NCBI GenBank assembly: GCA_019454185.1
Contig: CP075368.1
Coordinates: forward strand, 3,141,649-3,205,648
Source: Phycisphaeraceae bacterium
GTDB lineage: Bacteria; Planctomycetota; Phycisphaerae; Phycisphaerales; UBA1924
Length of the DNA: 64,000 nt
Reading direction: 5' to 3'
Shown in pieces: positions 25,639 to 36,000 of the stretch (position 1 is its first letter; each line of letters begins with the position of its first letter). The position numbers were made by a program, and so were the translations under genes. The notes under the pieces are model-generated. The model was given only the letters and a program-made list of their open reading frames with translations. It had not been told where the DNA came from and made no database searches.

Positions 25639-27561
25639 ATGCCATTCGCACAACTCGGTCTCTCCCAGCCCATCCTGCGCGCGCTTGCGAAGGAGGGGTA
25701 CGAAACCCCTACACCCATCCAGGCCCAGTGCATCCCCCACGTTCTCGAAGGAAAGGACGTGCTCGGGTGCGCCCAGACCGGCACCGGCAAAACCGCCGCG
25801 TTCGCCCTCCCCATCATCCAGCGCCTGATGGACATGCCCATCGACAGGTCGCGGCGCGGCCCGGCCAAGGCCCGCGCGCTGATCCTCTCACCCACGCGTG
25901 AGCTCGCCCTCCAGATCCGCGACTCGTTCAGTGTCTACGGATCGGAGTCGGGCCTGCGTTCGACCGTGATCTTCGGCGGCGTCTCGCAGCTCCGCCAGGT
26001 GCAGGCCCTGCGCGACGGCGTTGACATCATCATCGCCACGCCCGGTCGCCTCATCGATCTCATGGACCAGCGCAAGGCCCACCTCGACGAGGTGAAGATC
26101 CTCGTGCTGGACGAGGCCGACCGCATGCTCGACATGGGCTTCATCCAGCCCATCCGCCTGATCGCGTCCAAGACGCCGCCTGATCGCCAGACGCTCTTCT
26201 TCTCGGCAACCATGCCGCCCGAGATCCGCAAGCTCGCCGACTCGCTGCTGAAGGATCCGGTGAGCGTCGCGGTGAACCCGGTCGCTTCCGCGGCCCCGAA
26301 GATCGAGCAGTCGCTGTATCACGTCGATCGCGCCCAGAAGCAGGCGCTGCTGACGCTGCTGCTCGGCGATCGCGCCATGTCGCGCGTCGTCGTCTTCACC
26401 AAGACCAAGCACGGCGCAGAGAAGGTCGGCCGGAAGCTCCAGTTCGCCGGCGTCCGCGCCGAGACCATCCACGGCAACAAAGCCCAGAACGCGCGCAAGA
26501 AGGCCCTCGATCTCTTCAGGGCAGGCAAGGCCCGTGTCCTTGTCGCGACCGACGTGGCGGCACGCGGCCTCGACGTGGACGGCATCTCGCACGTCATCAA
26601 CTTCGATCTCCCCATGGAGCCCGAGGCCTACGTCCATCGCATCGGACGCACCGGGCGGGCCGGCGCGACGGGCGTTGCCATCTCCTTCTGCGATAGAGAA
26701 GAGAAAGGGCTGCTCAAGGGGATCGAGCGCCTGATCAAGAATCGCATTGCCACCACCGTGCTCCCGTCGGTCGAGGGCGTCCAGCAGGAACTGCGGGTCT
26801 CCGACGCACGCGAGTACGCCGCACGCGAGCAGGACGGCTTCAATCCCAACGGCCCCGGCGAGCGGACGTTCGAGTCCAAGCCCAGGGGCGAGCGCTCGTT
26901 CCAGCCCCGCGATGCACGCTCCGGCGCGCGTCCCGGGCCGCGTTCGGCACACGGCGCGCCGAGCCACGGAACCTCGCACAAGAGCCGCGACCGCTTCGCC
27001 GAGCGCACGAATCGTGATCGCAACGATGGGCCGTTCGACGGGTCTTCAAAGGGCGGCCCCCGCGCCCCCGGCAAGGCCACAGCGCACACCTACAACACAA
27101 GCAACGTGACGCACACCGTCTCGTACGACCCACCCGCGTCCGATGCGGGCGACGCGTTCAGTTCGACACCCGCCAGGCGTCACACGACGCCCGCGAGTGG
27201 TCACGCGCCGCGTCACAACGCGGGCACGCCCACGCACACGAGCCGCCCTGCAAAGCCGGGCCCGGGCCACTCCAAGCCGCCCCACAAGGGCGCGTACAAG
27301 GGCGGACCGACGGGCGGCAAGCCCGGATCTCGAAGCGTCGGTGCCGGCGCTCCGTCCGGCGGCCAGCGCGGCGAGCGCGCCGGCGGCTATGGCAGCGGAC
27401 AGGGCGGCACTCAGGGCGGCAACGGTGGCGGGTACGGCGGCCCTCGCAAGAGCGGACCGAATGCCGGCGGCCAGAGTCGTGCATTCAACACCCAGGGTGG
27501 CGGCGGACGAGGCGGCAACAGCCGCGGCGGCAAGCCGAACGGCCCCCGCCGCTCGGCGTGA
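25639..27561 (+). CDS. DEAD-box RNA helicase, RhlE-like, with long Gly/Arg-rich tail
   Basis: ATP-dependent RNA helicase of 640 residues for RNA or ribosome remodelling. The core (residues 1-375) shows the Q motif ([26 protein letters not shown]), [30 protein letters not shown] and [10 protein letters not shown]. The C-terminal ~240 residues are low-complexity: Arg/Ser/His/Pro-rich first, then Gly-rich ([25 protein letters not shown]). Such RGG-like tails bind RNA non-specifically and can promote condensates; RhlE/CsdA-type helicases of other bacteria also have basic tails, usually shorter. A perfect terminator follows. Confidence 0.93.
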   Translation: MPFAQLGLSQPILRALAKEGYETPTPIQAQCIPHVLEGKDVLGCAQTGTGKTAAFALPIIQRLMDMPIDRSRRGPAKARALILSPTRELALQIRDSFSVYGSESGLRSTVIFGGVSQLRQVQALRDGVDIIIATPGRLIDLMDQRKAHLDEVKILVLDEADRMLDMGFIQPIRLIASKTPPDRQTLFFSATMPPEIRKLADSLLKDPVSVAVNPVASAAPKIEQSLYHVDRAQKQALLTLLLGDRAMSRVVVFTKTKHGAEKVGRKLQFAGVRAETIHGNKAQNARKKALDLFRAGKARVLVATDVAARGLDVDGISHVINFDLPMEPEAYVHRIGRTGRAGATGVAISFCDREEKGLLKGIERLIKNRIATTVLPSVEGVQQELRVSDAREYAAREQDGFNPNGPGERTFESKPRGERSFQPRDARSGARPGPRSAHGAPSHGTSHKSRDRFAERTNRDRNDGPFDGSSKGGPRAPGKATAHTYNTSNVTHTVSYDPPASDAGDAFSSTPARRHTTPASGHAPRHNAGTPTHTSRPAKPGPGHSKPPHKGAYKGGPTGGKPGSRSVGAGAPSGGQRGERAGGYGSGQGGTQGGNGGGYGGPRKSGPNAGGQSRAFNTQGGGGRGGNSRGGKPNGPRRSA

Positions 27562-27599
27562 GGCACGAGCAGATCTGCTCCTTCAATCACTGAAAGATT

Positions 27600-27636
27600 G
27601 CACCCCGCGTCCGATGGCGCGGGGTGCTTTGTTTCA
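27600..27636 (+). terminator. Terminator of the DEAD-box helicase gene
   Basis: Perfect 10-bp stem GCACCCCGCG/CGCGGGGTGC with an 8-base loop followed by TTTGTTTC, 38 bases after the stop codon. Confidence 0.9.
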
Positions 27637-27675
27637 TGGTCGCTGTGCTGCAACACCCGGCGCGGTGTCGGCCTC

Positions 27676-28578
27676 TCACGACTTCGGCGACGCCGCGCTG
27701 CCCGCGAGGATCCCCCCGTCGATCGTGAACTCCGCGCCCGTCGTGTACCCCGATTCGTCTGAGGCCAGGTGCACGACGAGTGCCGCGACCTCGCCGACAG
27801 TGCCGAACCGGCGCAGGGGCGTGTCGCCCACGAACGACTGCATCGCTTGGGCCCGCTCCTCGGCTGTGGTCGCCTCGCCCCCGGGCGAGAGGAGCGGCTC
27901 CCACATCGGCGTCAGGATCGCGGCGGGCTGCACGACGTTGCAGCGGATCCGAAGACCCTGCTCGGCGCAGTACAGCGCGACGGACTTAGTGTGATTGCGG
28001 ACCGCGCCCTTGCTTGATGCGTACGCCGCGGCACCGGAGATCCCGACCACGCCCGAGCGTGATCCGATGTTGACGATCGAGCCATATCGCTCGCCGCCGC
28101 GCCCTGTTGCGGCGCGCATCACGCGAATCGCGTGCTTGCAGCCGAGGAAGACGCCTTCGAGGTTGGTGGCGTGGATGGCGCGCCAAGTGTCGAGCGAGGC
28201 GTGCTCTGGATCGTGGGCGCCCGCGTGGTGTGCGAGTCCTTCGAGATCGCCCGCGCCGAAGCCGGTGATGCCCGCGTTGTTGACGAGCACGTCGAGCGAA
28301 CCGAGTGTCGCGATCGTCCAGTCTGTCGCGGCGATCCAGTCGGGCTCCTCGCGCACGTCCAGATGCCGGTAGACAACCCGAGATCCGCTCGCGTTCGGGA
28401 GCGTGCCCGCGAGAGATTCGCGCTCGCGCTGTCCGAGATCGTCGCGTATGTCGGTCAGCACGACGGCGGCGCCCTCGGCGACGAACGCTCGCGCGATTCC
28501 CAGCCCGATCCCGCGGGCGGCGCCCGTGACCAGGGCGACCTTGCCCGCCAACCGCCCCGCTCGTTGAACTCCGTGCAT
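27676..28578 (-). CDS. Short-chain dehydrogenase/reductase
   Basis: NAD(P)-dependent oxidoreductase of 300 residues. The Rossmann motif [19 protein letters not shown] and the following Asp (LTDIRDD), which favours NAD, are present. NNAG, the catalytic Ser region NIGSRSG, the YASSK motif ([20 protein letters not shown]) and the C-terminal DGG are all intact. A ~20-residue insertion lies between NNAG and the active-site Ser ([17 protein letters not shown]). The substrate is unknown. GAGGAG lies seven bases before the start at 28578. It converges with the helicase gene and is preceded by its own neighbour's terminator, so it is probably monocistronic. Confidence 0.92.
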   Translation of the reverse strand: MHGVQRAGRLAGKVALVTGAARGIGLGIARAFVAEGAAVVLTDIRDDLGQRERESLAGTLPNASGSRVVYRHLDVREEPDWIAATDWTIATLGSLDVLVNNAGITGFGAGDLEGLAHHAGAHDPEHASLDTWRAIHATNLEGVFLGCKHAIRVMRAATGRGGERYGSIVNIGSRSGVVGISGAAAYASSKGAVRNHTKSVALYCAEQGLRIRCNVVQPAAILTPMWEPLLSPGGEATTAEERAQAMQSFVGDTPLRRFGTVGEVAALVVHLASDESGYTTGAEFTIDGGILAGSAASPKS

Positions 28579-28619
28579 CGCGTGCTCCTCGCTGTGCTTC
28601 GACACTTTCGCAGGCACAT

Positions 28620-28653
28620 ATCAAAGCACCCCACGCAGCGGGGCGTGGGGTGC
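28620..28653 (-). terminator. Terminator of PEP-CTERM gene
   Basis: On the minus strand, a perfect 10-bp stem GCACCCCACG/CGTGGGGTGC with an 8-base loop is followed by TTTGATA, about 48 bases past the gene end at 28701. It is nearly the same sequence as the terminator at 27600, so it may be a local family of terminators. Confidence 0.85.
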
Positions 28654-28700
28654 GAAGAGATCGGGCGAAACCGCAGAGCGTGTTACGGGCCGTCGCGCGC

Positions 28701-29372
28701 TCACCGCCGGCGACGAGCAACAAGCCCCGCCACGCCGAGCAGCGCGAGCGCGCCCGGCGCGGGGACGATCGTGAAGTTGTCGACATCGAAGTTCACGTTG
28801 AGGTTCTGTCCCGCGTATCCGGCGGGAACGTTGAAGCCCAACTGAATGTTCCCGACGTTGCTGAAGATCGACATGTACGAGCCCGCGCCGAAGGAGATGA
28901 TGTCCGAGCTCCCCTCGGTCAGGTCGTACGAGATCGTCGTCCACACATTGGGCTCGACGGTGTACGACGTCTCGGTTGCCGCGCCGAGCATGTTGTTCGG
29001 CGTCGCGAAGCGTCCCGTCAACGAGATCGGCACCGGGAGGTCATGGCGGAACGAGAACGAAACCCCCGTGACGCCCGCCTCGATCCAGTTGCCGACATAC
29101 TCCGCGTTCGAAGAGGGGGGCACGAAGGACGACTGGGCGCGAATCACGATCGGCGGAAACATCCCCGATGCCGCGACCAGGTTGTACGTGCTCCGCGCGA
29201 ACGCGGTCCCGTCAGGGCCGCCCGCCGGCACCCACTCCAGGATGCTCGCGCTGTTGAAGTTCCGCCACGCCGCGGCGTCGGCGTTGAAGTCCTCCACGAA
29301 CCCGACAACCTGGGCCGACGCGCCAGAAGCGACCGAAGCCGCGACAAGACCCGCATAGAAAGCTCTGAACAT
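28701..29372 (-). CDS. PEP-CTERM sorting domain protein
   Basis: Secreted protein of 223 residues with a signal peptide ([21 protein letters not shown]) and a canonical PEP-CTERM tail: [18 protein letters not shown] then RRRR. The body begins [20 protein letters not shown] and ends [17 protein letters not shown], the layout of a jelly-roll carbohydrate-binding-like domain often found before PEP-CTERM tails (D-D-N/F strand near the end). No catalytic residues stand out. AAGGAG lies six bases upstream of the start at 29372. It is divergently oriented from clpS. Confidence 0.9.
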   Translation of the reverse strand: MFRAFYAGLVAASVASGASAQVVGFVEDFNADAAAWRNFNSASILEWVPAGGPDGTAFARSTYNLVAASGMFPPIVIRAQSSFVPPSSNAEYVGNWIEAGVTGVSFSFRHDLPVPISLTGRFATPNNMLGAATETSYTVEPNVWTTISYDLTEGSSDIISFGAGSYMSIFSNVGNIQLGFNVPAGYAGQNLNVNFDVDNFTIVPAPGALALLGVAGLVARRRR

Positions 29373-29607
29373 CCGTCCGCTCCTTCGTGCGATTGGCAGA
29401 CCAATCGCTCTGGGTGTGTAATTGAGACTGAGACTCAGTCGCAAGACTAGGCGCAGAATTCGCGTGTGTCGACCCTGTGAAGCAAAGTGCCTCCGGAATG
29501 TCGTTTGGCAAGGGGCGGGGGCGACAAACTCGCAAGATTATCGGGGTGCGCGGCCTCCGCGCAGGATGCCAGGGGGAATCGGGATCGCGCGGAGTATGAT
29601 CCGATCG

Positions 29608-29964
29608 ATGAACGACCACGAGCAGAGCGTGCCCGGATTCGAGGCGGAGACCCGTGTCGCGGTGCTCCCCGCCCCCTCCTCCCCTCGCCTTGACCGGCCG
29701 AAACTCTGGAACGTCATCCTCCTCGACGACGACGACCACTCGTACGAGTACGTGGTCCGCATGCTGATGGAGCTGTTCGGCAAGCCGTTCGAGGCCGCAT
29801 TCCAGATGGCCAAAGAAGTCGATACCACCGGGCGTGTGATCTGCACGACCGTCCACAAAGAGCTCGCCGAACTGAAGCAGGAACAGATCCACGCCTACGG
29901 CAAGGACTCCCTGATCGCCTCCTGCGCGGGCGCGATGTCCGCAACAATCGAACCCGTCCGCTGA
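29608..29964 (+). CDS. clpS: ATP-dependent Clp protease adaptor ClpS
   Basis: Adaptor of 118 residues that hands N-degron substrates to ClpAP or ClpCP. The core LWNVILLDDDDHSYEYVVRML with the Asp/Asn pocket and the later H-x-x-G-type helix region (TTGRVICTTVHKELAELKQEQ) match the family. The start could be 29596 or 29608; both ATGs are in frame and I use the latter because GGAG is too close to the first. A flexible ~30-residue N-terminal arm precedes the core, as in other ClpS proteins. A small membrane-protein gene follows after 14 bp. Confidence 0.93.
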   Translation: MNDHEQSVPGFEAETRVAVLPAPSSPRLDRPKLWNVILLDDDDHSYEYVVRMLMELFGKPFEAAFQMAKEVDTTGRVICTTVHKELAELKQEQIHAYGKDSLIASCAGAMSATIEPVR

Positions 29965-29978
29965 CGGCACCCTCTCTC

Positions 29979-30230
29979 GTGGGCAACGGCGAAACACCAA
30001 CATGGCTCTCGATCGCGACGCGGCGCGATGTCGTCCGGCGCGCGACCACCTACATGCTCGTCGTCGGGACCATCCTCATCTCGATCAACCACGTCCCCGC
30101 GCTCATCAAGGGGGATGTCACCGGCTTCCGGATCTTCCAGATCCTGCTCACATACTGCGTCCCCTACGCCGTCACGACATTCGCAAGCACGCAGGCGATC
30201 AGGGCCGAGCAGCGCAAACCGAGCAAGTGA
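29979..30230 (+). CDS. Small two-span membrane protein, NrtS-like
   Basis: Protein of 83 residues from a GTG start at 29979. Two membrane segments (TTYMLVVGTILISINHVPAL and IFQILLTYCVPYAVTTFAST) are separated by the charged loop KGDVTGF. The layout and the ILLTYCVPYAV-T motif match small proteins annotated as NrtS, a nitrate/nitrite transporter family. Only 14 bp separate it from clpS, so they are probably co-transcribed. Transport activity is not shown by any neighbour, as no nitrate genes are nearby. Confidence 0.75.
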   Translation: MGNGETPTWLSIATRRDVVRRATTYMLVVGTILISINHVPALIKGDVTGFRIFQILLTYCVPYAVTTFASTQAIRAEQRKPSK

Positions 30231-30263
30231 GCAACGCCCGGTGTGCTGGCCGTACACTCCCCC

Positions 30264-31082
30264 ATGCGCATCATCGCGGGCGAGTACCGCTCCAGAAAGC
30301 TCCAGTCTCCCCCAGAGAAATCCATGACGCGGCCGATCCCCGATCGTGTCAAGGAGTCTCTCTTCAACATCCTCCGGGGCCACTTCGAGGATGCCCACAT
30401 CCTCGACTGCTTCGCCGGCACCGGCTCGGTTGGGCTCGAAGCCCTCTCGCGGGGCGCGGCGTACTGCACCTTCGTCGAACGCGACCGCGAGGTCGCCCGC
30501 GTGCTCGAAGAGAACATCCGCACGCTCGGCTGCCACGACCGTTGCCAGGTTGTTGTCGGCGATGCGCTCGGCGTGGCCTGCCTGGCGCGTCTCCCCGAGC
30601 CGGTGCACGTCGCGTTCTTCGATCCGCCTTACGCCGTCGTCACCAACGATCTCGGTTGGCGTCGCACCAGAGACCAGCTCGCGCGCGCCATCGCGCATCT
30701 CGACGAGGGCGGGTATCTCGTCCATCGCACGCCCTGGCCATTCGTCGAAGCGATTGAGCCGCGTAACGCCGAGGCGGAAGACGAGCCGGAGACCGAGCGC
30801 GACGACCGCACGTTGCCAGGAGCCGGCCAGACAGGGCGACGCACGAAGGGTCATCGATCACGCCGCGAGCCACCACCCGAGATGCCCCCGATCGAGCTCT
30901 CGATCGACCTCTCGGATCCGAGCGCGGACGCCGCGCTCGAGGCCTTTGAGGAGGAACTCGCGCGGGCGACTGGCCAAGCCCCGCGCAACGAGATCGATCT
31001 CTCCATCCCAGGGGCCATCGGTCCGGAGACCCACGTCTACGGCACGACCGCGCTCCACCTCTATCAGGCCGCGCCGCGCTGA
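30264..31082 (+). CDS. rsmD: 16S rRNA (guanine966-N2)-methyltransferase RsmD
   Basis: Methylates G966 of 16S rRNA using S-adenosylmethionine. The start MRIIAGEYRSRKLQSP, then TRPIPDRVKESLFNIL, the SAM site LDCFAGTGSVGLEALSRGA and the catalytic FFDPPY (Asp at about residue 120) are diagnostic. The protein has 272 residues rather than the usual ~190: an acidic, disordered-looking insert (about residues 170-245; AEAEDEPETERDD, then SIDLSDPSADAALEAFEEE) precedes a final short strand (THVYGTTALHLYQ). ATG 30264 is favoured over the earlier GTG. It is in tandem with a phosphohexomutase gene 37 bp downstream. Confidence 0.92.
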   Translation: MRIIAGEYRSRKLQSPPEKSMTRPIPDRVKESLFNILRGHFEDAHILDCFAGTGSVGLEALSRGAAYCTFVERDREVARVLEENIRTLGCHDRCQVVVGDALGVACLARLPEPVHVAFFDPPYAVVTNDLGWRRTRDQLARAIAHLDEGGYLVHRTPWPFVEAIEPRNAEAEDEPETERDDRTLPGAGQTGRRTKGHRSRREPPPEMPPIELSIDLSDPSADAALEAFEEELARATGQAPRNEIDLSIPGAIGPETHVYGTTALHLYQAAPR

Positions 31083-31119
31083 GCCCGACACCCCGACTTC
31101 CTCCTATCCTCTCCGTTCC

Positions 31120-32583
31120 ATGACCCACCACACCAACGACGCGCCCCTCATGCTGGGCGTCAGCGGCTGCCGCGGCATTGTCGGCGCCTCGCTCACCCAC
31201 GACGTCGCGGCCCGGTACGCCGGCGCCTTCGCCGGCTGGCTCCGCGACTCACTGGGTGAGCATCTTGCAGGTCGTCGCCCGCGTGTGGTGCTTGCACGCG
31301 ATGGGCGGGCGGGGTGCCAGATGGTCCATGCCGCGGCAATCGCCGGGCTGACCTCGTGCGGGTGCGACGTGATCGACCTGGGTGTGGCGATGACGCCCAC
31401 GGCGGGCGTGCTGACCGATGCGCGGAACGCCGATGCCGCGATGATCCTGACGGCGAGCCACAACCCGCAGGAGTGGAATGGTCTGAAGGCCCTGGTTCGC
31501 GCTCCGGGGCTTTCAGAGCCGCTGGCGATCGACGCCTGTGCGCCCGACGCGACGACCGCTTCGAAGATCGTGGAGCGGTTCCAACGGAACGCGCCCAAGC
31601 TCGACGCCGTCGCGTGGGACCGGATCGGCTCGATCGCGATCGACCAGACCGCGACCGACACGCACGTCGAGACCGTCATCCGCGCGCTGGACGAGATCGG
31701 GCTGGCCGTGACAACGAAGGATCGGCACTATCGCGTCGTGGTTGATTCGGTGAACGGCTCCGGCGCGCCGGGCGCGCTCGCCCTGCTGGAGCGGCTGGGC
31801 TGTTCCGAGATCATCCAGTTGCACGGCGAGCCCACAGGCATCTTCCCGCACACACCCGAGCCGACACGCGAGAACCTCACAGGGCTCGCGGCGGCGACCG
31901 CCGAGCGCCATGCCATCGTCGGCTTCGCGCAAGACCCCGACGCCGATCGACTCGCGATCATCGATGCCGATGGTGCTTATATCGGCGAGGAGTACACGCT
32001 GGTGCTGGGTGCGCTGGCGGTGCTCGGCTCGATGGGTGAGGATGCAAAGGGCGCGGTGATCTGTACCAACTTGTCCACCAGCCGCATGATCGATGATGTG
32101 GCGGCAAAGCACGGGGCACGCGTCGTCAGAACAGCGGTGGGGGAGGCGAACGTGGTCGCTGCGATGAAGCAGCACCGGGCTGTCATGGGGGGCGAAGGAA
32201 ACGGGGGCGTGATCTGGCCCCGGGTGACGTATGTGCGGGACTCGCTCGCGGCGATGGCCCTGACGCTCGGCCTGCTCGCGAGCGAGGATCGGTCGCTCGC
32301 GGCGATCGTCGCCGATGTGCCGCGCTACGCGATCGAGAAACGGAAGGTGGATCTGGCATCGAAGGAGGCCGCGCGCCCCGCGATCGAGAAGATCGCCAAG
32401 GCATACGCCTCGGCGTCGATTGACCTACAGGACGGCGTGCGCGTGGACTGGGTTGATCGGCGCGCGTGGCTGCACGTTCGAGCGAGCAACACCGAGCCGA
32501 TCATGCGCCTGATTGCCGAGGCACCGAGCGAGTCCGAGGCCCGCGCGATCCTTGATGATGCGGCGCAGGTCATCGCTCGCTGA
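31120..32583 (+). CDS. Phosphohexomutase (phosphomannomutase/phosphoglucosamine mutase family)
   Basis: Alpha-D-phosphohexomutase of 487 residues that isomerises sugar 1- and 6-phosphates. The start region LGVSGCRGIVG, the phosphoserine loop ILTASHNPQEWNG (Ser at about 113), the Mg loop DPDADRLAI (about 272-280), the sugar-binding GGEGNGGVIWP (replacing the usual GGExSGH/GGEQSGH) and the phosphate loop RASNTEPIMRLI are all in order. GGEGNGG is the type seen in GlmM/ManB relatives of planctomycetes and archaea, so the substrate could be glucosamine, mannose or glucose phosphate. It may be the cell's GlmM. It is co-oriented with rsmD. Confidence 0.88.
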   Translation: MTHHTNDAPLMLGVSGCRGIVGASLTHDVAARYAGAFAGWLRDSLGEHLAGRRPRVVLARDGRAGCQMVHAAAIAGLTSCGCDVIDLGVAMTPTAGVLTDARNADAAMILTASHNPQEWNGLKALVRAPGLSEPLAIDACAPDATTASKIVERFQRNAPKLDAVAWDRIGSIAIDQTATDTHVETVIRALDEIGLAVTTKDRHYRVVVDSVNGSGAPGALALLERLGCSEIIQLHGEPTGIFPHTPEPTRENLTGLAAATAERHAIVGFAQDPDADRLAIIDADGAYIGEEYTLVLGALAVLGSMGEDAKGAVICTNLSTSRMIDDVAAKHGARVVRTAVGEANVVAAMKQHRAVMGGEGNGGVIWPRVTYVRDSLAAMALTLGLLASEDRSLAAIVADVPRYAIEKRKVDLASKEAARPAIEKIAKAYASASIDLQDGVRVDWVDRRAWLHVRASNTEPIMRLIAEAPSESEARAILDDAAQVIAR

Positions 32584-32662
32584 GCCCGGAGGGAGGCACC
32601 AGAAACGAACAACGCCGACCCACAACTTCTGCGTTGTGTGCCGGCGTTTGATTCTCCGTCAA

Positions 32663-32736
<74 letters not shown>

Positions 32737-32913
32737 GTCCTACAAGGACTTGCGGCGGCTGCCGCGTGCCCTGTGCCCGGCCGCGCTGGCGGCAGGGCCG
32801 AAAGTATACCCCTCGCTCCTCACACCTTCCCGTCCTGGTCCACGACCTCGCGGTCAAGCGTGCCTCGTATCGGCTCGGAGAGCCGGTCCACCCAACGGCA
32901 GAAAGAACCCGGA

Positions 32914-32950
32914 CCAAAGAAGAACCCGAGGGGGTGTGCCCCTCGGGTTC
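32914..32950 (-). terminator. Terminator of the metalloprotease gene
   Basis: A perfect 12-bp stem GAACCCGAGGGG/CCCCTCGGGTTC with a 5-base loop at 32922-32950 is followed, on the minus strand, by TTCTTTGG. It lies about 50 bases after the stop codon at 33002. Confidence 0.8.
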
Positions 32951-33001
32951 TCGGAACTTCGTGCCGCCGGGCCATAAAGGGCCGGGCGGGATGTTGTGCG
33001 C

Positions 33002-36000
33002 TTACTTGGGCTTCTCGGCCTCCTGGCCGAACATGATCACGCGGGGTGCCCCGCCTCCGATCCTGTCGGTGTTGTAGATGAACTGTGCGTCGAGCGCCTT
33101 CTCGATGCGGAGCGCGGTCTCCGAGAGGTGGGCCCGCGTGTAGGTGTCGAGCCCCGCCCGTCCGGAGGCGGCCTTGAGCTTCTCGCCCATGTCGCGGAGC
33201 TTGGCCGTCGCCAGCGTGGCGATCGTCCTCGACGCCGGAGAGGCGACCGAGCCGGGCATGGAGAGATTGATGAGGCGCTCGACGTGCTCGCGCTGCAGGT
33301 TCCGCCTCAGCGAAGAGATCATCGGAGAGCGATCGGTGTACGGGCCGGCCCCGGGCGACTCGACCTCGGACCAGATCGCGGCCGACACGGTGCTGAGCAC
33401 CTCGGGGAGCGTGATCATGTCCTTGTCGGCGGTGATGCGCTGCTCGTTGTCGAAGACACGCTGCAGCGTGATCGGGTTCATCAGCATCGTGAGCACCGAG
33501 GACTGCACGCCGATGATGCGATCGTGCACGGGGTAGGGGACATCCTCGATGCCGGAGATCCCGCCGCCACCGTCGAGCCACTTGTCCAGCGACATCTTCG
33601 TGAGCAGCTCGGGCGTCAGGCCGAAGGCCTCGTCATAGAACGCGTTGTCGATGACGAACTTCAGCGCGGCCCGCTGGCGCTCGGCCGGAACGGGCACCAC
33701 CGGATCACGTCCGTTGGGATCGCCCTTCTTGTCGCGATGGATGAAGCTCCCGCCGACCCAGTTGGCCATCATCGAGAGCATCTGCGTCTGCGTGCCGAGC
33801 GTGATGCCGTACCCGCGCCGGGCCTTGGACCACGAATCGCCGTCCTTCACGAACTTCGAGATGATGTCGGCACGCTGCTGCTTGGTCAGACGCATGCGGC
33901 TGTTCGCGAACTCGAGCGGGTCGGACCCGAGGTCGTACCGCCTGGCCAGCGGATCGGAGCCCCACGTGTCCTCGTCCGTCGCGTACGCCAACTCGGGCTC
34001 GGCAACGCGCTCCAGCACCTTCTTCGGGTCTCCGAAGCCGTACCCGTACTCGATCACCCACATGTCGTACGGCCCGACGGCGATCGGCGTGTAATCGCCC
34101 TGCACCTCGCCGTCACCCATGTTGATGTTCACCGGCGTGTAGTCCATCACCGAGCCGACCCACGTCCGCTTGCCCTTGAACTCCTCGCTGTTGATCTGCG
34201 ACATCGAGTAGATCGAAGACGACTTGAAGTTGTGGCGAAGGCCGAGCGTGTGCCCGACCTCGTGCGCGACCAGATCGGCCAGGGCCGGACCGACGAACCA
34301 CTCGGGTATCCCGTCGAGCAGGTCCTCGTCCTTCTTCTTCGCCGCACGCTTCGGTTCTTCCTTCGCGGGCTCCGCAGCGGGGGGCTCCGGCTCCGGCTCG
34401 TCACCGATGAGCGCGAGCACCTCGGGAGGAAGCTCCTTCCCCTCGGCCTTTGCCGCGGCGATCCGCGCCTTGATCAGCTCGCGAACCTCGGGGGGCAGAT
34501 CGTCGACCGACTGCTTGGGCTTCTCCTGGGGTTGGCTCGAGAGCGAGCCCTCCAGTTCCATCTGCATCCGCATGAGCGACATGTCGAAGGCCTTGCCGAC
34601 ACCCGCCATGCACATCCCGTTCATCTGGATGTTGGTGCCGACCAGCCCGTCGAACTCGTCATCGCCGTACATGCTGGCGTCGACATTGGCGATCGGGTGC
34701 CCGCCGTAGGCGAGTATGCCGCGCCGCGCCCGCTCCTGCAGCATCCGATCCTGCTCGGCGGGGTGCGCGAATCGGACTCTGGGATCCCACGCGGGATTGC
34801 CCTCGAGCCAGGCGAGCAGGTCGGGGCTGAAGCCCTCCATCGCCATCTGGGGCAGATACTCGTTGGCCTGGTACCAGAAGACGCGGATCCAGCCGTCCGT
34901 CAGCACGATGTCGGCGTCGATGATCTCGCCCGTCATCGGGTTCACGCGGCTCGGCCCGATCGCCGTCGAGATGTCGTTCGAGAGCCAGCGGATGAAGTTG
35001 TACCGCACATCCTCCGGGTCCTTCTCCATGTGGGCCCCGGTCGCCTCGTCCTGGTACAGCACCTGGATCGCGTCCTTGATCCCGATCTGCTCGAACGCCT
35101 GGTTCCAGTACTCGACGCCCTCCTTCACCCAGCGGCGATACCGGATCGGCACGGTGTGCTCGACATAGAAAATGATCGGGCGTTTCGGCGGCGAGAGACG
35201 CCGATTGGGATCGGCCTTCTCAAGGTGCCAGCGGTTCGCGTACCGCACCCACTTGTCCGCCTCCTTGAACTTGCCGAGATCGCGATACGCCGTCGTGAAG
35301 TAGCCGACCCGCTCGTCCGCCACGCGGGGCTTGAACGCGGGGTTGTCCTTCAGTTGACTGATCGAGTAATGGAACCGCTTGAGCAGGCCTCCCGCGACGG
35401 GCACCTCGATCTCGATCTCCATGTTCTCGGGGAAGGTCTTGGCGGTGCGGATCGTCGCGAGCCGCGCGTTCGCGCCCGCCATCGCGTTGCCGAAGAACCG
35501 CGACCCCTCGCCCACGAGCAGGTTGTCAAGATCGATCACCGGCTGCCCGCTCGGGCCCATCGCAAGGATCGGAACATCAACCAGCACCCGGTCGGTGAAG
35601 ATGTTGTTGACCGACGACTTGGACTCCTGATCACCCGTCGAGCGCGTGTCGGTGTTGGGCACCACAAGCGCGATGCGGTCGCCGTACCGCTTCCAGTAGA
35701 CATACCGCGAAGAGCCCTGAAGCCCCGCCCAGATGTCGCCGCCGGAGACGGTCATCGCGACGAAGTGCTTCTGGCGTTCCCAGCCGCGCGGCAGCTCGGC
35801 GATCAGTTGCTGGTCCCGGTCGCGGCGCCACAGCCGGAAGAGAGGCGTATCACCCTGCACAGAGGATGTCACCTCAACAAAGTCGCGAGACACCTCGGCG
35901 AACGGCTTGAGATCGCTCTCGGAGCCACCCCCGCCCGGACGCCCGGATGTCATCAACTGCCGGATCTGGTCCGGTGAGGGAATCTCCGCGCCGTCCGGGC

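Noticed and set aside
32996..35977. Plus-strand open frame of 993 codons opposite the metalloprotease gene
   Set aside because: Antisense shadow: every zinc-protease motif is on the minus strand and the plus frame has no recognisable family.
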